DNA from: JAAUTT01 sp038213375
Lineage (GTDB): Bacteria; Bacteroidota; Bacteroidia; Bacteroidales; JAAUTT01
Reading direction: 5' to 3'
Assembly (NCBI GenBank): GCA_038213375.1
Contig: JBBQTB010000016.1
Coordinates: forward strand, 1 to 64,000
DNA length: 64,000 nt
Shown: in pieces, positions 1-8,097 of the stretch
Layout: each line of letters opens with the position of its first letter
Position numbering within the stretch: position 1 is the stretch's first letter
Program-made: the position numbers and the translations under genes
Notes under the pieces: model-generated
Told to the model about the DNA's origin: nothing
Databases searched by the model: none
The model's input: only the letters and a program-made list of their open reading frames with translations

Positions 1-1
1 A

Positions 2-46
2 AAAACTGATCAGGAAATAATGTCCAAAGCATTTTTGGCAGAATGA
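2..46 (+). CDS. possible C-terminal end of a gene that starts before the window
   Basis: Fourteen codons are open from the window edge to a TGA and read KTDQEIMSKAFLAE. The composition is protein-like and a hairpin follows shortly after, so this may be the 3' end of an upstream gene. It is too short to identify. It could equally be chance. Confidence 0.25.
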   Translation, partial: KTDQEIMSKAFLAE

Positions 47-73
47 ATTCTATAACTTGATAGATGCAATTTC

Positions 74-94
74 GACTTTTTATATCAAAAAGTC
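74..94 (+). terminator. AT-rich hairpin, possible terminator
   Basis: An 8-bp perfect stem (GACTTTTT / AAAAAGTC) with a 5-nt loop is followed by a T-rich stretch. It lies just downstream of the possible gene end at 46. The stem is weak because it is mostly A-T. Confidence 0.35.
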
Positions 95-228
95 TTTCTA
101 AATATTATTTTTTTGCGGTACGCATGCGATACATAATGTCACATATACTCGTATATAAATCATAATATGAGTATGTTATAATTTTTAAATTCGTCTTCTC
201 ATCCCGACAAAATGGGTATCAACCCAAA

Positions 229-266
229 ACAAAAGCTCGTAAATCTTATGTTTTACGGGCTTTTGT
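229..266 (-). terminator. intrinsic terminator of the SOUL gene
   Basis: A 15-bp stem with one mismatch (ACAAAAGCTCGTAAA against TTTACGGGCTTTTGT) overlaps the last codons and the stop of the minus-strand SOUL gene. It is followed on that strand by TTTTGTTTT. The overlap of coding sequence and terminator stem is compact but not rare. Confidence 0.7.
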
Positions 267-861
267 GTTCTTTCTGATAAACAATCGATACAATTATTTC
301 ATTCCTTCTTCCAATAAATTTATAAGGTGGATTGTACCCTAGAAAACGAAAGTTTCCATAATAAGCTATCCCCTTTTCGCTCAATAGTTTTCCTAATTTC
401 TCTGAATATTTCTTAATTTTATCATCTGAAGCATAGCCTCCAAATCGTATAACAGCTAAATATTCCTCTTTAGTTTGCTCAATCTTAATCTTGGAATTAT
501 CAGGTTTTGGCAGGTTTTCATTATTATAGGAAGAGGGCATAACAAAACTCATTGCTGATTTGGAATTGTTGATATCCATATGCACGGGAGAGGTCATTGA
601 AATCTTAGTATTAGTTTCATTTCCTCCAAAAATATATCCTGCCAGCATTCTGAATCCATTCCCCGACAAATCTCTATATGACTTTGCATCGGAATAAATT
701 GTTGCGAGGGTAACAGACGGGTAAAGCCGTATCTCAAAATCTTTATCAGTATATATTACCGTATATTTCTGTTTTTCTGTTTTGGCCATAGTTTTAAAAT
801 TAAATGATTGAATTATCAGTAATAATGAAAGGTTTACTGCAAAAAAAATGTATCGTCTCAT
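253..861 (-). CDS. SOUL family heme-binding protein
   Basis: This 202-residue protein has an N-terminal hydrophobic stretch (about residues 4-17) that could be a signal peptide, although a second Met at 25 would give a cytoplasmic form. The rest matches the SOUL/HEBP fold: the opening YTVIYTDKDFEIRLYP segment, the phenylalanine/glycine-rich GNGFRMLAGYIFGG region, the KISMTSPV motif, and the C-terminal FLGYNPPY segment. Family members bind heme or tetrapyrroles loosely and their role in bacteria is poorly known. It stands alone, with its own terminator. The family call is firm; the physiological role is not. Confidence 0.85.
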   Translation of the reverse strand: MRRYIFFAVNLSLLLIIQSFNFKTMAKTEKQKYTVIYTDKDFEIRLYPSVTLATIYSDAKSYRDLSGNGFRMLAGYIFGGNETNTKISMTSPVHMDINNSKSAMSFVMPSSYNNENLPKPDNSKIKIEQTKEEYLAVIRFGGYASDDKIKKYSEKLGKLLSEKGIAYYGNFRFLGYNPPYKFIGRRNEIIVSIVYQKEHKSP

Positions 862-938
862 ACTGAAATATTTTTTAAATACAATTATCAGGAAAGGTTA
901 TTCATAATCTGGCAGTTTTAAAATTAATAATAATGAGT

Positions 939-1814
939 TTATGTAAGATGATTTTTCAGGTCACTTACTGATCTCAATGAAAAGACATTGGAATAATTTT
1001 TTTTATCGGCATCATCTGCAAGTAATCCCGCCACAAAAATCTTCTGCGTTGAGAAAGTAGTGCTGAGAATTTTAACATATTCTCCGGGTCTGGTTAAGGT
1101 CATTCCTGAAGTTGTGCCGGTAACAAGGATATCTGAATGCCATTTTTCATTTACTTCAATCACTGAATCAATTGGAGTTGACTGGCCCAGATAAATCACC
1201 TCATATCCCATCATGGTAATGATATAGGCATAAAACAGAAGACTTAATTCATGAAATTCATTATCAGGTAGATACATAATAGCTCTCTTTCTTGCTCTAT
1301 TATCCGGCGGGGTCAAGGCATCAAGTGCTGAAATTAGCCGGCTACGGAAAATATTTGAGATAAAATGCTCTGCACCTGTATTTACAAAACCTGTATGCCA
1401 CAAAATTCCCACTTTCCTGAGAAATGGAAATACCAGATTAATGAAAGTCTCTTCAAAACCTTTATTTATTATCGACCTTAGAAGAATCTCATTAACAGCT
1501 TGTTTATTAAAGCTAATCATAGCCATAATCATTGAATCTATCCAGGTATCGGAGTTTACAACATTTTTTGTGAGAAGTGAAGCTTTCTCCGTAATCTCTG
1601 ATTGCGAAAATGCTGCAATTTTTGATATTTTTATACCATTGCGATAAAGAATGGAAATATTTAGCAGATGTCTAAGGTCATCATCATCATACCATCTTCT
1701 ATTTGTTTTGGTGCGGTGTGGTATAAGGATATGGTAACGTTTCTCCCATACCCTTAAGGTAGGAGCCAGAATGCCTGTAAGCTTTTCAAGTTCAAATAGT
1801 GTGTATTGTCCCAT
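939..1814 (-). CDS. MerR-type regulator with cobalamin-binding domain (CarH/LitR-like)
   Basis: I place the start at 1814, where MGQYTLFELEKLTG begins the MerR winged helix. The in-frame 25-residue extension upstream is hydrophobic and lacks family similarity, so it was dropped. Residues about 1-70 are the DNA-binding domain (TLRVWEKRY, then NRRWYDDDDL). The middle holds W-x9-EH (WHTGFVNTGAEH), the adenosylcobalamin contact motif of CarH/LitR. The C-terminal B12-binding Rossmann domain has H188 in NEFHELSLL, the expected lower axial ligand, and TGTTSGMTLT. Known relatives are light-sensitive repressors that use adenosylcobalamin as chromophore. No carotenoid or photolyase gene lies beside it here, so its targets are unknown. 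Confidence 0.85.
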   Translation of the reverse strand: MGQYTLFELEKLTGILAPTLRVWEKRYHILIPHRTKTNRRWYDDDDLRHLLNISILYRNGIKISKIAAFSQSEITEKASLLTKNVVNSDTWIDSMIMAMISFNKQAVNEILLRSIINKGFEETFINLVFPFLRKVGILWHTGFVNTGAEHFISNIFRSRLISALDALTPPDNRARKRAIMYLPDNEFHELSLLFYAYIITMMGYEVIYLGQSTPIDSVIEVNEKWHSDILVTGTTSGMTLTRPGEYVKILSTTFSTQKIFVAGLLADDADKKNYSNVFSLRSVSDLKNHLT

Positions 1815-1873
1815 AGTGGTAAAAATACTATTTCTAAAAATAATTATTACTAAGAGAGACTCATTGTTTACCA

Positions 1874-1908
1874 TAAAAAAAATCTGCAACTTTTGAATTG
1901 CAGATTTT
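1874..1908 (-). terminator. intrinsic terminator of the FAS1 lipoprotein gene
   Basis: An 11-bp perfect stem (AAAATCTGCAA / TTGCAGATTTT) with an 8-nt loop ends in a run of eight T on the minus strand. It lies just past the stop of the fasciclin gene and upstream of the MerR gene, so it separates the two transcripts. Confidence 0.85.
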
Positions 1909-1924
1909 CTTTATCGAATAAAAA

Positions 1925-3331
1925 TTATATTCCAGAAGGCAAAAGAATCTTGTTTATGGTATGAATCACACCATTAGTTCCTAAAACGTTGATAAGGGCT
2001 TTATTGCTGCTGATTGTGGCTACTGTTCCATTACCGGAAGTAATAGTACCGTTTGTTGCATTGATACTGACGTTTCCATTCAGTGTTGGCACATTTCCGG
2101 TAATTAGGTCGGTCGAAAAAACACGTCCGGTTGGGGTTGTAGGGGCTGATACAATATGATGCTGTAGTACCGCAGTTAGGGTATTGAGATCAATATCATT
2201 AATACCTGCTACCCCAAGTGCAGTGTAAAGTTGGCTGAAAGCAGCATCAGTGGGCGCAAACACTGTAAGATTAGACGTAGCTGTTGATGCCGCAGTCAGT
2301 AAAGCAGGGACTCTGCCTAAAGCTGCAACCAATTGGGTAAACTCCTTACCTGAGGTAATTGTGGATAGAGCGGTTGCGATTTGTGCAATAGTTTGTGAGG
2401 GAGGCATCAATGTACGATCAATTACATGAACCACGCCATTATCGGCAAGTATGTCGGCAGTAGTTACTTTAGATGCACCATTAATGAAAATACCTCCCGT
2501 TCCGCGGTTACTTAAATAAAAGATCCCTCCTAATGTTGTTACCGCACTATTTGCCGGGGCGGTATTAGCAGGCAACTGGCTGGCTTTTATTTCACTACCA
2601 ATTACATGGTATGTTAAAACAGCATCCAGCGTAGCCTGATTCGGCAATGATGTGATACCTGCAGCAATGAATGCATCATTCGTTGGTGCAAAAAGTGTTT
2701 TCTTTGAAGAGTTAAGCAAAGTTTCAAGAATTGAAGGGCTGGCTGCCACTACAGCTGCAATAAGAGTAGTAAAATTCTTATTAAAATAAGCAGGCTCTAC
2801 TACTGTATTAACAAATTTTGCAATAGAAGGAGGCACTAACACTTTATCTACAATGTGGACTACTCCATTAGTAGCAAGCACATCGGCAGTTACTACTTTT
2901 GCAGAACCATTCAGGCTAAGCCCGCCTGTTAAGGTAACTGCAATGTTTTCTGTATTGGCAGTGGCTAAATTTCCCGCCATTAACTGGGTGGAGAGAACAG
3001 CTCCTGAAGTAACTACGTGGTACTGCAGCAATGACTTGAGCACTGGCTCGGGCACATCGTTAATGTTGGTTTGACCTATCACACCTAACAAAGCAGTGAA
3101 AGCATCATTTGTAGGTGCAAAAACAGTAAACTTTCCAGTTCCACTGAGAGTTGTTACTAAATCGGGAAATTTGGTAAGTGCTGTAACAAGTGAGCTCAGA
3201 TTTGGCTGACTTTGTGCAATTTGTAAAATGTTATTGGTAGGTTGAGTATCATTATTTTTTTTGTCACAACCAGCTAGGATAAATAATCCTAGAATAACAA
3301 TAAATCCGAATAAAAAACTTTTCTTTTTCAT
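1925..3331 (-). CDS. lipoprotein with three fasciclin (FAS1) domains
   Basis: The 468-residue product begins with a lipoprotein signal peptide; the lipobox LAGC places the lipidated Cys near residue 22. Three FAS1 repeats follow, at about 36-170, 180-315 and 318-466. Each carries the FAS1 hallmarks: TVFAPTNDAF (or LFAPTNDAF, VFAPTDAAF), an L..LL.YHV segment, and NGVVHVID (or NGVIHTIN) near the end. FAS1 domains serve in cell-surface adhesion and matrix binding. The protein is most likely anchored on the outer membrane. Three domains in one lipoprotein is longer than the common one- or two-domain versions. It is monocistronic, with a strong terminator downstream. Confidence 0.9.
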   Translation of the reverse strand: MKKKSFLFGFIVILGLFILAGCDKKNNDTQPTNNILQIAQSQPNLSSLVTALTKFPDLVTTLSGTGKFTVFAPTNDAFTALLGVIGQTNINDVPEPVLKSLLQYHVVTSGAVLSTQLMAGNLATANTENIAVTLTGGLSLNGSAKVVTADVLATNGVVHIVDKVLVPPSIAKFVNTVVEPAYFNKNFTTLIAAVVAASPSILETLLNSSKKTLFAPTNDAFIAAGITSLPNQATLDAVLTYHVIGSEIKASQLPANTAPANSAVTTLGGIFYLSNRGTGGIFINGASKVTTADILADNGVVHVIDRTLMPPSQTIAQIATALSTITSGKEFTQLVAALGRVPALLTAASTATSNLTVFAPTDAAFSQLYTALGVAGINDIDLNTLTAVLQHHIVSAPTTPTGRVFSTDLITGNVPTLNGNVSINATNGTITSGNGTVATISSNKALINVLGTNGVIHTINKILLPSGI

Positions 3332-3758
3332 AATGTTTTTTTTAATTATGTTTTACTTTACTTAATAAACATTGCTCAAAGCATAATGTTCGAAATTTAT
3401 TTTAATATTTGAAACATAAATATAACAAGATTATCAATAATATATATATATATAATTGTTAATTAGCTATATAAATGTTTATTAAAATAATAAATGAAAT
3501 AAATAAATCTAATATATGTGAACAAAAGTGGAATTTTTAAATATATCAACCACAGGAAAGCTTCCTGATAAATTGCTATTTGTACAAGAGGATAATACTT
3601 ACTTGATTGAATTAGAAAAAATATCAAAAATGGCTCTCTTACTATTGGAGGCCTGAGGGTTAAAACCTATTGATATCAAAACAAGAAACTACTGCATCTA
3701 TATTGGCCTAATCAATATAGATGAAAAGAATTGCAAAAGCTACTATGTGTCAATTGTA
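3332..3758. other. gene-free AT-rich stretch upstream of the FAS1 gene
   Basis: About 430 bp without a convincing gene. The part next to the FAS1 start is extremely AT-rich (a TATATATATATA tract near 3440) and probably holds that gene's promoter. A 42-codon open stretch at 3528-3656 (plus strand, GTG start, contains GKLPDKLLFVQEDNTYLIEL) looks somewhat protein-like but I do not recognise it. The stretch also contains the 11-bp palindrome at 3695-3723. Confidence 0.4.
3695..3723. repeat. 11-bp perfect inverted repeat
   Basis: CATCTATATTG and CAATATAGATG flank a 7-nt spacer. There is no T-run on either side, so it is not a standard terminator. It lies just beyond the stop of the lysR fragment. 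Confidence 0.6.
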
Positions 3759-3992
3759 TTAAATTGCTTGCTTTTCAAGCCAATCAAATTTTTCTTTGAT
3801 GATGTTATCCTTTTCCAGTTTTACATAATTTAGGAAGGATGAAGCGGCAAGTGAGAAATTTTTGTCTTTCAGCCATATTAAACACCAAACCGATTTTATT
3901 GGAAACCCTTTAACCGGGATAATTTGCAGTTCACCATTACTTAACTCGTTTTTTAATCCTATCAACGGCATTATCGAATAGCCCATTCCGAC
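3759..3992 (-). pseudogene. C-terminal fragment of a LysR-family regulator
   Basis: About 77 codons remain. They begin VGMGYSIMPLIG, which matches the end of the LysR effector-binding domain (the G.GysimP strand), and continue with KSVWCLIWLKDKNFS, LAASSFLNYVK and a normal stop. The helix-turn-helix and first subdomain are gone. Coding similarity ends at about 3992, where a palindromic REP-like segment takes over. The first Met (3986) is internal to the family fold, so this is a relic rather than a small gene. Confidence 0.7.
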
Positions 3993-4078
3993 TGATGGCT
4001 GCGCTTAGTCGAATGTATTTTTGTAGGCTGTAGCCTGCTTTCATATAACGGACGAGGTACAACCTCGTCCGAACGTGA
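3993..4078. repeat. REP-like palindromic element at a gene-fragment junction
   Basis: The segment holds two hairpins: a small one (AGGCT / AGCCT, 4025-4036) and a perfect 10-bp stem with a 3-nt loop (CGGACGAGGT / ACCTCGTCCG, 4049-4071). It lies exactly between the lysR fragment and the purE fragment. Its general look resembles the palindromes next to the RAYT transposase relic at the right end of the window, which suggests a RAYT-mobilised repeat. That link is inference. Confidence 0.55.
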
Positions 4079-4345
4079 GTGCCGATAAAATCATCAAACT
4101 CCATTGATGGCTGGGATTCTATATTATCTATTCTACAAATGCCAAGTGGTGTACCTGTTGCCACAGTTGCCATGAATGGGTCAAAGAACGCCGGGTTGCT
4201 GGCTGTACAAATATTATCTGTTAAGGATGGTTTGCTGCGTCAAAAAATAATTGAATATAAAGACAACATGCAGAATGAGGTAATGAAAAAGATTGAACAG
4301 CTTTCTTCAAGCACTTTCCAAATTACTTCGTCGAAAACAACATGA
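4079..4345 (+). pseudogene. purE: C-terminal fragment of PurE (N5-CAIR mutase)
   Basis: The reading frame starts abruptly next to the REP-like hairpin with VPIKSSNSIDGWDSILSI and continues LQMPSGVPVATVA, NGSKNAGLLAVQIL, the unmistakable second half of PurE. A TGA stands just upstream in frame. PurE (about 160-170 residues) converts N5-carboxyaminoimidazole ribonucleotide to CAIR in purine synthesis. Here only about 88 residues remain, so the substrate-binding N-terminal half is missing. A functional copy must be elsewhere if the cell makes purines de novo. Confidence 0.8.
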
Positions 4346-4388
4346 AGAGTCTTATAAATAATGCAGTAAGAGTCATAATTCTGTATAC

Positions 4389-4418
4389 AAAAAAGAGCTG
4401 CCTAAACTTAGACAGCTC
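4389..4418 (-). terminator. intrinsic terminator of the unknown exported protein gene
   Basis: On the minus strand GAGCTG and CAGCTC pair, with extra pairs from CTA/TAG inside, followed by TTTTTTG. It lies 26 bp past the stop at 4444. Confidence 0.75.
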
Positions 4419-4443
4419 CTTATAAGGTTTAATAAAACGATAT

Positions 4444-5646
4444 TTATTCTACTCCAAAACATGAATTATAACGTTGTCTTATTTCAGCTAAAGTCTTTTT
4501 TAATGCCTCACTGCGTCTGTTGAATTTCCCAATATCAAGAATTTTAACTCTATTTAGATGACTGTCAGCCTTTTCGAAATCAAATAGAAATGTATAAATT
4601 ATTGCAAGATTCATTCTGGTAGCGCCTGTCACTTCTGCATTTATTCTGGCTTTCTTATCAGTCAAATTTGATTCGGCCAGAGCCTTTTCATATATCTCTA
4701 TTGCTTTTTTCAATAGCTCTATACCTTTTGGACGAGTGCTTTTTAAATTATAAGCTGAATATCCATCCAACACCAAACTATAGGCATTAGCATAATCTGT
4801 ATAATCAACTTTTTTTGATTTTACAGTATATATCTCCATGGTTATTTTTGCTTCTTTAATACCGAAGTTATTATCAAGATAATTCGTTATTGCAGTAAGA
4901 TTGGCTCTTGTTACCCTTTCGTCAAAACTACTAAGAAATGCATTTTGATTCTTATTCCAATATTTTTCTAATTCATTTTGTGAACCAAATTCTTCTGTTT
5001 TATTTACAGAGATTTTTGTAGATGGTTCAAAATAACCATCAAATACAAGACCCTTAGTTGGCGATGATACTTTTAAATACATCTGATGTTTACATTCAGC
5101 TGTTTTTACATATGCAATACGATCTTCTACTATTCCTGCTGAATTTTTAGCTGAACTCTTAATTGTTTCATCTTTTATCGCTAAAATAGAAAAACCTTCA
5201 ATTAATACGTCTATTGTTATCGGAGCGTTATCACCTGATCTATATCCTGGTATTTTCAAATATGATGTTGTTAATAAATTACAATCATATGATTTAGAAA
5301 AGTATGGAACTTTAGGTGCAACATAACCTTGAGGACGTTGCTCAATACCAAGCACGGATCCTAATAATTTCTCTCCGGTCTTCTTTTTATCATATTCTTT
5401 CTGTTTTTCAGTTTGAGCAGATTTTTCATCAAGAACAGTTTTATCATAATCTGCTTTTTCCGATTCAACCCGACTAATATAATTTTCTTTAACTTGACCG
5501 TTATAGTACATATTACTAGTGTCGGAAACTAAAAGTACCATTGGATAGCGGGTATAGGAAATTTTCACATCCTCCCGATCAACGTCCTGAGATTTAATAA
5601 CTTGTAACGAAATAAATAAATAAATAATTAGAAAGAAATTTTTCAT
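4444..5646 (-). CDS. unknown exported protein with a helical C-terminal half
   Basis: I do not recognise this 400-residue family. Residues 1-19 form a signal peptide (FFLIIYLFISLQVIKSQ). Residues about 65-95 are a charged, lysine/glutamate-rich helix. The C-terminal 100 residues (YSAYNLKSTRPKGIELLKKA, then ATRMNLAIIYTFLFDFEKAD) look like two or three TPR-like helical pairs. The protein is probably periplasmic or attached at the outer membrane. It is monocistronic with its own terminator and a long AT-rich upstream region. No catalytic motif is visible. Confidence 0.7.
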   Translation of the reverse strand: MKNFFLIIYLFISLQVIKSQDVDREDVKISYTRYPMVLLVSDTSNMYYNGQVKENYISRVESEKADYDKTVLDEKSAQTEKQKEYDKKKTGEKLLGSVLGIEQRPQGYVAPKVPYFSKSYDCNLLTTSYLKIPGYRSGDNAPITIDVLIEGFSILAIKDETIKSSAKNSAGIVEDRIAYVKTAECKHQMYLKVSSPTKGLVFDGYFEPSTKISVNKTEEFGSQNELEKYWNKNQNAFLSSFDERVTRANLTAITNYLDNNFGIKEAKITMEIYTVKSKKVDYTDYANAYSLVLDGYSAYNLKSTRPKGIELLKKAIEIYEKALAESNLTDKKARINAEVTGATRMNLAIIYTFLFDFEKADSHLNRVKILDIGKFNRRSEALKKTLAEIRQRYNSCFGVE

Positions 5647-6069
5647 TTTAGTTGTTTTAGTTTGAATTTGTAATGTATAATTGGTTAATTAATTCCAGTT
5701 TTTTCATTATACTTATTTTTGTAAATACTTGTTTCGTTTTTTTCTATTTAATTAACATTAATAAAATTCAGCCCCAAAACTAAGTGAATACAAATTGCGA
5801 ATTCAAAAATTCATAGCTGAGCTTTATTCGGTGGACTTACAGACAAATTTGGAAATCGATTACTTAACTACACAAAAAATTATAACAATGAGTCCACTCC
5901 AAAAACGATGTTTTTGGTAATTCGTAGTATTTATAGTTTCATATACTGCTGAATAATAACATGTTAAATTCTTGTAATTCTTGCAATTCGTGGCAAAAAA
6001 ACTTTTTAGAGTTGACTCAACAATTAAAAATTGAGTAAAATGAAAAAAACAAAATTTATTTTCTGATTT
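5647..6069. other. gene-free intergenic region with inverted repeats
   Basis: About 420 bp between two minus-strand genes. The left part is AT-rich leader for the gene ending at 4444. It contains a 7-bp inverted repeat (GTGGACT at 5831-5837, AGTCCAC at 5891-5897) and a perfect 8-bp hairpin CCAAAAAC / GTTTTTGG at 5899-5917. No reading frame in it looks like a known protein. Confidence 0.4.
5899..5917. repeat. 8-bp hairpin
   Basis: CCAAAAAC and GTTTTTGG with a 3-nt loop. No T-run follows, so terminator function is doubtful. It lies about 150 bp downstream of the kinase stop at 6070 on the minus strand. Confidence 0.5.
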
Positions 6070-7245
6070 TCAATGACTTATGCAACTTTGATTTGGAATC
6101 GTAAAGTGAAACTCACTTCCTTTGTTCAGCAGACTTTCCACCCAGATTTTACCACTATGTTTTTCTACAAATTCCTTGCAAAGCAGCAATCCTAATCCGG
6201 TTCCTACCTCATTATGGGTACCATTTGTTGATCTGCATTCCTCAATCCGGAATAATTTTTCAATGGTCTCTTTTTTTATTCCGACTCCGTTATCGTGTAT
6301 AGTCACCATCAATTCGTTTTGTTTTTGTGCAGCTGAAATAATAATTAAACCACCTTGATTTGTATATTTAATAGAATTTGAAACCAGGTTTCTCAAGATA
6401 GTGCTAATCATGGCCTTATCGGCAAAAACAGTGACTCCGGGAGATACTTCACTTAAAATGGTTATTGATTTTTTTTGGGCTGAGCCATTTAATAATTCGG
6501 TTACTTCATTGATAATTGCAACGATTTCAAAATACGTGGGGCTAAACAACATTCGTCCGCTTTGTGAACGTGACCATTCTATCAAATTTGTAAGTAAATT
6601 CATAGCTTTCCATGAAGACGTTTGGATAACTGTGGCATATTCCCCGATTGCTGAATAGTTTTGATTTTGCACCTCGTCTAACAAAATCTCACTGTAACCT
6701 ATGATGCTAGAGAACGGACTCCTTAGGTCGTGGGACATGATTGAGAAAAACTTATCTTTTGTGGCATTGAGTTTTTTTAAATCGGTATTTGCATTATTTA
6801 ACATGTTTAAAGTATTTTCAAGTACCTGTTTCCCTTTTAGTAATTCACGTTGAAGATTGCCTAGTTCCTGGTTTAACTGATGCATAGTTACATTCTGCTC
6901 AAGAAGTTGGGTTGCATTTACACCACCCACCACCAATAACTTTTTTCCTTTTCTATATATTTGTGCCGAAAGAGAAGTATTAACTGAAGAATAATCGCCT
7001 AAAGTCAAAAAGCCGTTAAAAATAAGTGAGGTAGAATTATCAAATAACAGAATATTGTCAAAAGTAGGATTCATTAAACTATCGCATGGCTCACCTTTGA
7101 AAAGTGCAGACATTGAACTGTTCGCAAAAAGCAATTCTTTATCCGTCGAAAATAATGCTACACAATGTGATTCGCTTTTTATTAATGTAGCATTAAATTC
7201 ATCTGTCCATTCAGATAACAGCGATAAAATTGAAATTTTGGGCAT
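6070..7245 (-). CDS. cytoplasmic PAS-type sensor histidine kinase
   Basis: The 391-residue protein has no membrane segment. Residues about 20-110 resemble a PAS fold, followed by a coiled-coil linker (about 115-160). The HisKA domain has the H-box SHDLRSPFSSIIGYSE with the phosphorylated His at 172. The ATPase domain has the N-box (NLVSNSIKY), DNGVGI and GTGLGLLLCKEF, so all catalytic motifs are present. It lacks a receiver domain, so a separate response regulator is needed and none is adjacent. A broken small gene lies 78 bp upstream on the same strand and may once have been its input partner. Confidence 0.9.
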   Translation of the reverse strand: MPKISILSLLSEWTDEFNATLIKSESHCVALFSTDKELLFANSSMSALFKGEPCDSLMNPTFDNILLFDNSTSLIFNGFLTLGDYSSVNTSLSAQIYRKGKKLLVVGGVNATQLLEQNVTMHQLNQELGNLQRELLKGKQVLENTLNMLNNANTDLKKLNATKDKFFSIMSHDLRSPFSSIIGYSEILLDEVQNQNYSAIGEYATVIQTSSWKAMNLLTNLIEWSRSQSGRMLFSPTYFEIVAIINEVTELLNGSAQKKSITILSEVSPGVTVFADKAMISTILRNLVSNSIKYTNQGGLIIISAAQKQNELMVTIHDNGVGIKKETIEKLFRIEECRSTNGTHNEVGTGLGLLLCKEFVEKHSGKIWVESLLNKGSEFHFTIPNQSCISH

Positions 7246-7323
7246 AGTTTAAAGCAAAGAATTTGGCACTTCCAGTTTTTCATCAGAAACTTTTACGAAT
7301 ATCGGAATAATTATTTGCATCCA

Positions 7324-7715
7324 TTAATAATATTGATAAACCTCAGCCAAGCATTCTTTCGTCAAAATATCTTTTAAAATTATTATCCAGGAGTTTAATT
7401 GGGCAGCCTAATAGTTAGTTGTAAATCCGTGACTACGATATGCTCTGAATAACCACAAAACGGTTTCAACAAATATTCCGGGTCATGGTTTTTTAATAGC
7501 GATGCAATAAACCGGACATGATTTGCATGGTTATCTTTCATCATGTCGATATTATTTGCGCCAACAAGACTTTCTATATCAGGTCTTTCAGACATCAGCG
7601 TATTCATTTTTGAAATTAGTTGTTCGCCCTTTTGGTGATACTCATCAGCAGATGTAATACTTACTTGTTTTAATTATCGGGCTGTTTCTAAAAGATTATT
7701 TTTATCTATTGAGAT
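7324..7715 (-). pseudogene. broken small gene upstream of the kinase (three lesions)
   Basis: Reading the minus strand, one protein can be followed across three lesions. It starts near ISIDKNNLLETAR, meets TAA at 7674-7676, continues LKQVSITSADEYHQKGEQL and later NHVRFIASLLKNHDPEYLL, needs one extra base near 7463-7470, then resumes TVLWLFRAYRSHGFTTNY. It then meets TAG at 7408-7410 where a Trp is likely, and runs to ECLAEVYQYY and TAA at 7324. About 130 codons in all. The WLFRAYRSHGF segment looks like a conserved family core, but I cannot name the family. The gene lies directly upstream of the kinase gene. Confidence 0.65.
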
Positions 7716-8097
7716 TTAGATTTTTAATAAATAATTCAGTACTGTTTAGTCGGATTTGTAAATTACATTATCATATCTCGCTAAAATATTTTGTCCATTA
7801 TTAATTCTTTCATTCCTTTCATTCCTTTACTGAACTTCTTCTTTCATCTTAGCTTTTTATAATTTTCCTGTGTAAGATGGAAATGTGCCTTTTTCTCCAA
7901 CCGACTTGAAGACTTGTGCTTAAAATCGCTTTGACAACGGTTAATATTGCATTGCGAAGTTTCTTATTTATAAATTTCAAAAGTGTCTCAAATAATCATT
8001 CTTGAATTTAAAACGAATACTTGAAACAATTTTGTATATTTAGAGTAAGATCGGATGATTTAAGTTGTGCCAACAAAGAACATTTGAAACATAATTT
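7716..8097. other. intergenic region upstream of the repeat-bearing hybrid kinase
   Basis: About 380 bp between the broken gene (minus strand) and the hybrid kinase (plus strand). It should contain the promoter of the kinase, but no site matches the TTTG / TAnnTTTG pattern well. A short tandem TTTCATTCC repeat lies at about 7808-7825. I see nothing else. Confidence 0.35.

Noticed and set aside
1441..1647. Open frame on the plus strand opposite the MerR-type gene
   Set aside because: It is antisense to a well-supported gene and has no recognisable protein features; many similar antisense frames in the window were left out for the same reason.
3937..4173. Minus-strand frame across the lysR/purE junction
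   Set aside because: It reads through the palindromic segment and is antisense to the purE relic, so it is a chance frame.
5763..5920. Plus-strand open stretch of about 50 codons between two minus-strand genes
   Set aside because: No start context, no conserved pattern and it ends inside a hairpin. Most likely chance.
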